A stretch of DNA of 11,130 nt from an uncultured Rhodospirillales bacterium (lineage in GTDB: Bacteria > Pseudomonadota > Alphaproteobacteria > ATCC43930 > CGMCC-115725): assembly GCA_903897565.1 (NCBI GenBank), contig CAIUCF010000563.1:1-11130 (forward strand), in the 5' to 3' direction. Below the pieces are notes generated by a model. The model had not been told where the DNA came from. It saw only the letters and a list, made by a program, of their open reading frames with translations, and did not search any database. Within the stretch, counting starts at the first letter, position 1. Each line of letters starts with the position of its first letter. Both the position numbers and the translations under genes were made by a program. Of this stretch, positions 7,798-11,130 are shown piece after piece.

Positions 7798-8034
7798 CCT
7801 CAATCGCGCGACCATGTCGCCAATACTGAGCCATCGGCCAAAATCGCCTGATTTGGCAACTCAGTCAAACCACGACTTGCGACGATCCGCCGCCGCAGTG
7901 GTCGGCCCGAATTGCCTGCGTCAAGCGTACGGGAAGCATGCGCCGAAAGGGTTAACCAATTCTGGCGAATACGGCGACCGCGACAATGATTGTAACGCGG
8001 CCGCGCCTAATATACCGACCGGCTTCCGATTATG

Positions 8035-8113
8035 TTGCGACGCAAAATAAATCGCCTTGACGCGGTTCGGCAGCGCTACTAAATAGAATTTATTGCGGTG
8101 CAGCAATTTGCAG
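8035..8113. promoter_or_regulatory. Cluster of TTGC/GCAA dyads, possible repressor operator at the phasin promoter
   Basis: Three dyads sit around the candidate promoter: TTGCG-A-CGCAA (8035-8045), ATTGC-N6-GCAAT (8092-8107) and GCAA-T-TTGC (8103-8111). In addition TGCAG occurs twice 10 bp apart (8099-8103 and 8109-8113), one helical turn. Phasin genes are commonly repressed by PhaR, which is reported to recognise TGC/GCA-containing dyads in alphaproteobacteria. Assigning these sites to PhaR is inference from gene identity and motif shape; no PhaR gene is in the window. Confidence 0.4.
8057..8085 (+). promoter_or_regulatory. Candidate sigma-70 promoter of the phasin gene
   Basis: TTGACG (8057-8062, 5 of 6) is followed by a 17-nt spacer and TAAATA (8080-8085, only 3 of 6). 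A better -10 sequence, TAGAAT at 8084-8089, is 21 nt away, too far for usual spacing. The predicted start near 8092 falls on the ATTGC...GCAAT dyad, and the resulting leader to the ATG at 8228 would be about 135 nt. Confidence 0.42.
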
Positions 8114-8227
8114 CCGGCGAATTCGCCGAATACGCGGGGAGCCGATGCCTCCCGTCGATTGATTGGCGTTCGCGCCGCGGGGTTTTGACCGCACCGACGT
8201 CATACGATGCCGAAGGGACACACGCCG

Positions 8228-9001
8228 ATGAGCGACAGCAAAGTGACAGCCCCCGCCCCGAAAGCCAAACCGCCGGTGGCGCGCCGCAAGATTATTAAGC
8301 CGGCTACGCCCAAGGTTGCGGCGGCCGAAGCACCGGCGCCGGTTGTCGCCGCCGCCGTGCCGCCCGCAGCTGCCGTGGCCGAGCTGAAGCCGGTCGCCGT
8401 GGCGCCCAAGCCCGTCAAGCCTACGCCGAAGCCGGCGGCCCCGGTCGAGAAGTTGGCAGCGACGCCGCCGGTCGAGGCTGTTCCGACGCCGGAGCCGGCT
8501 GCCGTCCTGGCCGTGGCCGTTGAAATCATTCCCCCTTCTGAGCCGGTGGCCGAGGCACCGGTTTCGGTCGTTGAGACGAAAATTGCCTCGACTCCCATCC
8601 CTGCGCTCCAACAGACGGTGAAACTTATGGCTACACTCCCCACGCCCCCGTTCAAGGGCTATGAAGAACTCGCCGCATTCAGCAAGGCGAACATGGAAGC
8701 CTTCGTTCAGGCGAATACCATCCTGGTCAAGGGCTTCGAAGAATTCTCCAAGGAAATCATGGCTCTGACCAAGGCGTCGATGGAGACCGCCACCACGACC
8801 GCGAAGGCCGTGTTCGCCGCGAAGACGATCAAGGACGTCGTCGCCCTGCAGAGCGACTTTACCAAGACCTCGTTCGACAAGTTCGTCGCCAATTCCAGCA
8901 AGCTCAGCGAACTCGGCGTCAAGGTCGCCTCGGACGCCATCGCGCCGGTGACGGCGCGCGTCAATGTCGCAGTCGAGAAAGTCCTCAAGCCGGCGGCGTA
9001 A
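8228..9001 (+). CDS. Phasin family protein with Ala/Pro/Lys-rich N-terminal extension
   Basis: Phasins coat the surface of polyhydroxyalkanoate granules in the cytoplasm. The 257-residue product has a Phasin_2-like amphipathic helical domain at about residues 145-245: KGYEELAAFSKANMEAFVQAN, then GFEEFSKEIMALTKASMETA, then a segment with DVVALQSDFTKTSFDKFVAN. Before it lies a roughly 140-residue low-complexity stretch dominated by Ala, Pro, Val and Lys (for example KPVKPTPKPAAP), with a basic cluster at residues 12-29 and no predicted fold. The frame could begin at the ATG at 8207, but only the ATG at 8228 has a ribosome site (AAGGGA at 8213-8218, 9 nt away). A terminator follows within 50 nt, so it is monocistronic. 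The tail recalls the histone-like AAKP tail of PhaF, but at the opposite end; DNA binding is not shown. Family assignment is strong, tail function unknown. Confidence 0.9.
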   Translation: MSDSKVTAPAPKAKPPVARRKIIKPATPKVAAAEAPAPVVAAAVPPAAAVAELKPVAVAPKPVKPTPKPAAPVEKLAATPPVEAVPTPEPAAVLAVAVEIIPPSEPVAEAPVSVVETKIASTPIPALQQTVKLMATLPTPPFKGYEELAAFSKANMEAFVQANTILVKGFEEFSKEIMALTKASMETATTTAKAVFAAKTIKDVVALQSDFTKTSFDKFVANSSKLSELGVKVASDAIAPVTARVNVAVEKVLKPAA

Positions 9002-9050
9002 TCCGGGCCCGGCATGCGGCGTACGGCGCCGCACGGCCATTGTTCGAGAG

Positions 9051-9082
9051 AACCCTCGAAGCACCTGCTTCGAGGGTTTTTT
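9051..9082 (+). terminator. Rho-independent terminator after the phasin gene
   Basis: A perfect 12-bp stem pairs AACCCTCGAAGC (9051-9062) with GCTTCGAGGGTT (9067-9078) around the loop ACCT, and a run of six T covers 9077-9082. It lies 49 nt after the phasin stop and should insulate clpS-clpA from phasin transcription. Confidence 0.95.
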
Positions 9083-9103
9083 CGTCTCGGCCCTGAGCAC
9101 CCC

Positions 9104-9132
9104 TTGGAATGGCGCGCTCGGAGCCCTATCAT
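9104..9132 (+). promoter_or_regulatory. Candidate sigma-70 promoter of clpS-clpA
   Basis: TTGGAA (9104-9109, 4 of 6) is followed by exactly 17 nt and TATCAT (9127-9132, 5 of 6). A start near 9139 would give a leader of about 134 nt to the clpS ATG. The position just after the phasin terminator fits a separate transcription unit. Confidence 0.5.
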
Positions 9133-9272
9133 AATGAAGGTGGATTTTTCTGCCGGAACGCCGTCCAGGCGAGAAGCCAAATCGGAAATTCCTGCTACGA
9201 TCGCAGCCGGCCTTGATTGCAACGGGTGGCTTGGATCAAGCTATGGGCCGACGTCATTCACCAGAGACCGTA

Positions 9273-9599
9273 ATGAGCGATATCGAGAAAAGAGGGGACG
9301 ACGAGCACTCCACCGGGGTGGTCGTCAAGACAAAGCCGAAGACGCGCAAGCCCTCGTTATACAAGGTTTTGATGCTGAACGACGACTACACGCCGATGGA
9401 ATTCGTCGTCCATATTCTGGAAAGGTTTTTCAGCAAAAATCGCCACGAGGCCGAGCGGATCATGATGCATGTGCATCAGCGCGGGGTCGGGCTGTGCGGC
9501 GTTTATACCTATGAGGTCGCGGAAACAAAAGTCACGCAAGTGATGGACTTTGCCCGGCAGCATCAGCATCCTTTGCAGTGTACCTTAGAGAAGGAATAG
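9273..9599 (+). CDS. clpS: ATP-dependent Clp protease adaptor ClpS
   Basis: ClpS captures proteins with N-degrons (Phe, Leu, Tyr, Trp at the N-terminus) and hands them to ClpA for degradation by ClpAP; it also redirects ClpA from other substrates. The 108-residue product has a flexible ~27-residue N-terminal arm, needed for delivery, then the folded core. The core carries the pocket motif LNDDYTPMEFV (Asn36, Asp37, Asp38, Met42) and HVHQRG, whose His68 aligns with E. coli His66. The frame could start upstream at 9213 or 9243, but the ATG at 9273 gives a typical arm (MSDIEKRGDDEH) after a modest AGAGA site (9263-9267). clpA begins 5 nt after the stop, with its ribosome site inside the end of clpS, suggesting translational coupling. 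It follows the phasin gene but is separated from it by a terminator. Confidence 0.96.
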   Translation: MSDIEKRGDDEHSTGVVVKTKPKTRKPSLYKVLMLNDDYTPMEFVVHILERFFSKNRHEAERIMMHVHQRGVGLCGVYTYEVAETKVTQVMDFARQHQHPLQCTLEKE

Positions 9600-9604
9600 G
9601 TTTC

Positions 9605-11130
9605 ATGCTCTCGCGGAATCTGGAGAAGACGCTGCATCGGGCTCTCGCCTTCGCAAACGAGCGTCGGCACGAATATGCGACCTTGGAGCATCTTCTTCTC
9701 TCGCTGACCGAAGACCAGGACGCCATCGCGGTGTTGCGGGCCTGTTCGGTCGATGTCGACAAGCTGCGGCGCGATCTGCTGAAATATCTCGAGACCGAGT
9801 TGTCGGGCCTGGTGTCGAGCCACGTCGACGACGCCAAGCCGACCGCGAGTTTCCAGCGCGTGCTGCAGCGCGCGGCGATCCATGTCCAGTCGTCGGGTCG
9901 TGAGGAGGTGACGGGGGCCAATGTGCTGGTGGCGATGTTCGCCGAGCGCGAGAGCCACGCCATCTTCTTCCTGCAGGAGCAGGACATGACCCGCTTCGAC
10001 GCGGTCAACTACATCTCGCACGGCATCGCCAAGGCGCCCGGCCGCTCCGAGGCCCGTCGGGTCCAGGGCGCCGAGGAAGAAGCCCAGGCCGAGAAGCCGG
10101 GCAAGCGCAGCGGCGAAGCGCTCGACACCTATTGCGTCAATCTCAACAAGAAGGCCAAGACCGGCAAGATCGATCCGCTGATCGGCCGCGCCGCCGAGGT
10201 CGACCGCACCATCCAGATCCTGTGCCGGCGCTCGAAGAACAATCCGCTCTATGTCGGTGACCCTGGCGTCGGCAAGACCGCGATCGCCGAAGGTCTGGCG
10301 CGTCGGATCGTGCAGGGCGACGTCCCGGCGGTGCTGCTCAACGCCATCATCTATTCGCTCGACATGGGCGCGCTGCTGGCCGGCACCCGCTATCGCGGCG
10401 ATTTCGAGGAGCGGCTCAAGGCGGTGCTGACCGAGCTGGAGAACCATCCCGGCGCGGTGCTGTTCATCGACGAGATCCACACCGTGATCGGCGCCGGCGC
10501 CACCAGCGGCGGGGCGATGGATGCCTCCAACCTGCTGAAGCCGGCACTCGCCAGCGGCGCGATCCGCTGCATCGGCTCGACCACCTACAAGGAATACCGC
10601 AACTACTTCGAGAAGGATCGGGCCCTGGTCCGGCGCTTCCAGAAGATCGACGTCGCGGAGCCTTCGGTCGAGGATGCGGTCAAGATTCTGCGCGGCCTCA
10701 AGCCCTATTACGAACAGTTCCACAAGGTGCGCTATACCGCGGACGCGATCCGTGCGGCGGTCGAATTGTCGTCGCGCTACATCAACGACCGCAAGCTGCC
10801 AGACAAGGCGATCGACGTGATCGACGAGGCCGGCGCCGCGCAGATGCTGGTCGCGGAGTCCAAGCGCCGTAAGACGATCACCACCAAGGAGATCGAAGGC
10901 GTCGTCGCGACCATGGCGCGGATCCCGCCCAAGAGCGTGTCGCGCGACGACCGTGAAGTGCTGCAGCATCTCGACCGCAATCTCCGCACCATGGTCTATG
11001 GCCAGGACCTGGCGATCGACACATTGGTCAGCGCGATCAAGCTGGCTCGTGCCGGCTTGCGCGATACCGAGAAGCCGATCGGCAGCTATCTGTTCTCCGG
11101 CCCGACCGGTGTCGGCAAGACCGAGGTCGC
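9605..11130 (+). CDS. clpA: ATP-dependent Clp protease ATP-binding subunit ClpA (3' partial)
   Basis: The unfoldase that threads substrates into ClpP, with ClpS as N-degron adaptor. The frame starts MLSRNLEKTLHRALAFANER after the ribosome site AAGGA (9591-9595, 9 nt upstream) and runs off the right edge after 508 codons, about two thirds of a normal ~760-residue ClpA. Visible parts: the N-domain double repeat (1 to about 140), an acidic/basic linker, D1 Walker A GDPGVGKT at 218-225, pore-loop segment GTRYRGDFEER, Walker B VLFIDEIHT (Asp289, Glu290), the GSTTYKEYRNYFEKD sensor region, and D2 Walker A GPTGVGKT at 499-506. D1 passes into D2 without the long coiled-coil M-domain of ClpB, which together with clpS next door fixes it as ClpA. 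The truncation is only the window edge. Confidence 0.97.
   Translation, partial: MLSRNLEKTLHRALAFANERRHEYATLEHLLLSLTEDQDAIAVLRACSVDVDKLRRDLLKYLETELSGLVSSHVDDAKPTASFQRVLQRAAIHVQSSGREEVTGANVLVAMFAERESHAIFFLQEQDMTRFDAVNYISHGIAKAPGRSEARRVQGAEEEAQAEKPGKRSGEALDTYCVNLNKKAKTGKIDPLIGRAAEVDRTIQILCRRSKNNPLYVGDPGVGKTAIAEGLARRIVQGDVPAVLLNAIIYSLDMGALLAGTRYRGDFEERLKAVLTELENHPGAVLFIDEIHTVIGAGATSGGAMDASNLLKPALASGAIRCIGSTTYKEYRNYFEKDRALVRRFQKIDVAEPSVEDAVKILRGLKPYYEQFHKVRYTADAIRAAVELSSRYINDRKLPDKAIDVIDEAGAAQMLVAESKRRKTITTKEIEGVVATMARIPPKSVSRDDREVLQHLDRNLRTMVYGQDLAIDTLVSAIKLARAGLRDTEKPIGSYLFSGPTGVGKTEV

Larger units (their letters stand above)
7739..8227. other. Divergent intergenic region between Anbu gene and phasin gene
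   Basis: About 490 bases with no recognisable gene. Two short frames occur (7814-8050 on + and 7921-8106 on -), neither with a ribosome site or a familiar protein. The region holds the weak Anbu promoter, a hairpin at 7837-7857 (8 bp, one bulged A, loop GCCT, no T tract), a promoter candidate for the phasin near 8057-8085, several TTGC/GCAA dyads between 8035 and 8113, and a 14-bp perfect palindrome at 8115-8128. It is locally AT-richer from about 8000 to 8110, as expected of a regulatory region. Confidence 0.6.

Noticed and set aside
7814..8050. A 78-codon plus-strand frame (and a 61-codon minus-strand frame at 7921-8106) in the Anbu-phasin gap.
   Set aside because: No Shine-Dalgarno site, no familiar motif and irregular composition. 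The region is better explained as regulatory.
9563..10969. A 468-residue open frame antisense to clpS and clpA.
   Set aside because: It is the mirror of a strongly conserved ClpA sequence in high-GC DNA, where stop-free antisense frames are common. Its composition is biased and it matches no family I know.

Overview
The window looks like an ordinary, gene-dense chromosomal stretch of a high-GC alphaproteobacterium. The evidence is the two-domain PutA of the Bradyrhizobium type, a D-Ala-D-Ala carboxypeptidase with a C-terminal SPOR domain, a Phasin_2-type phasin and an adjacent clpS-clpA pair. A Rhodospirillales-like or related order seems plausible, but I cannot fix it from this sequence. There are no tRNA or rRNA genes, insertion sequences, phage genes or CRISPR repeats.

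Layout, left to right. (1) 1-2900, +: the 3' part of putA, cut by the left edge, for proline to glutamate oxidation. (2) 2901-3204: a non-coding gap with an AT-richer core. (3) 3205-5510, +: galU and a phosphomannomutase/phosphoglucomutase gene 20 nt apart. They make a short sugar-nucleotide operon (glucose-6-P to glucose-1-P to UDP-glucose) that ends at a strong bidirectional terminator. (4) 5584-7738, -: a secreted DacA-like carboxypeptidase with its own promoter, downstream of a gene for an Anbu-type bacterial proteasome homologue. (5) 7739-8227: a divergent regulatory gap with several dyads and a candidate phasin promoter. (6) 8228-9001, +: a phasin with a long Ala/Pro/Lys-rich N-terminal extension, followed by a textbook terminator. 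(7) 9273-11130, +: clpS and clpA (N-degron adaptor and unfoldase), 5 nt apart behind a candidate promoter; clpA runs off the right edge.

The genes are housekeeping or metabolic rather than one new system. The points most worth a second look are: the Anbu gene, which stands without its usual ATP-grasp/alpha-E/transglutaminase partners and whose true start is very probably an internal GTG placing the catalytic Thr at position 2; the phasin's disordered basic N-terminal tail; and a cluster of TTGC/GCAA dyads at the phasin promoter that may be a PhaR-type operator. I found no convincing evidence of a wholly undescribed system.
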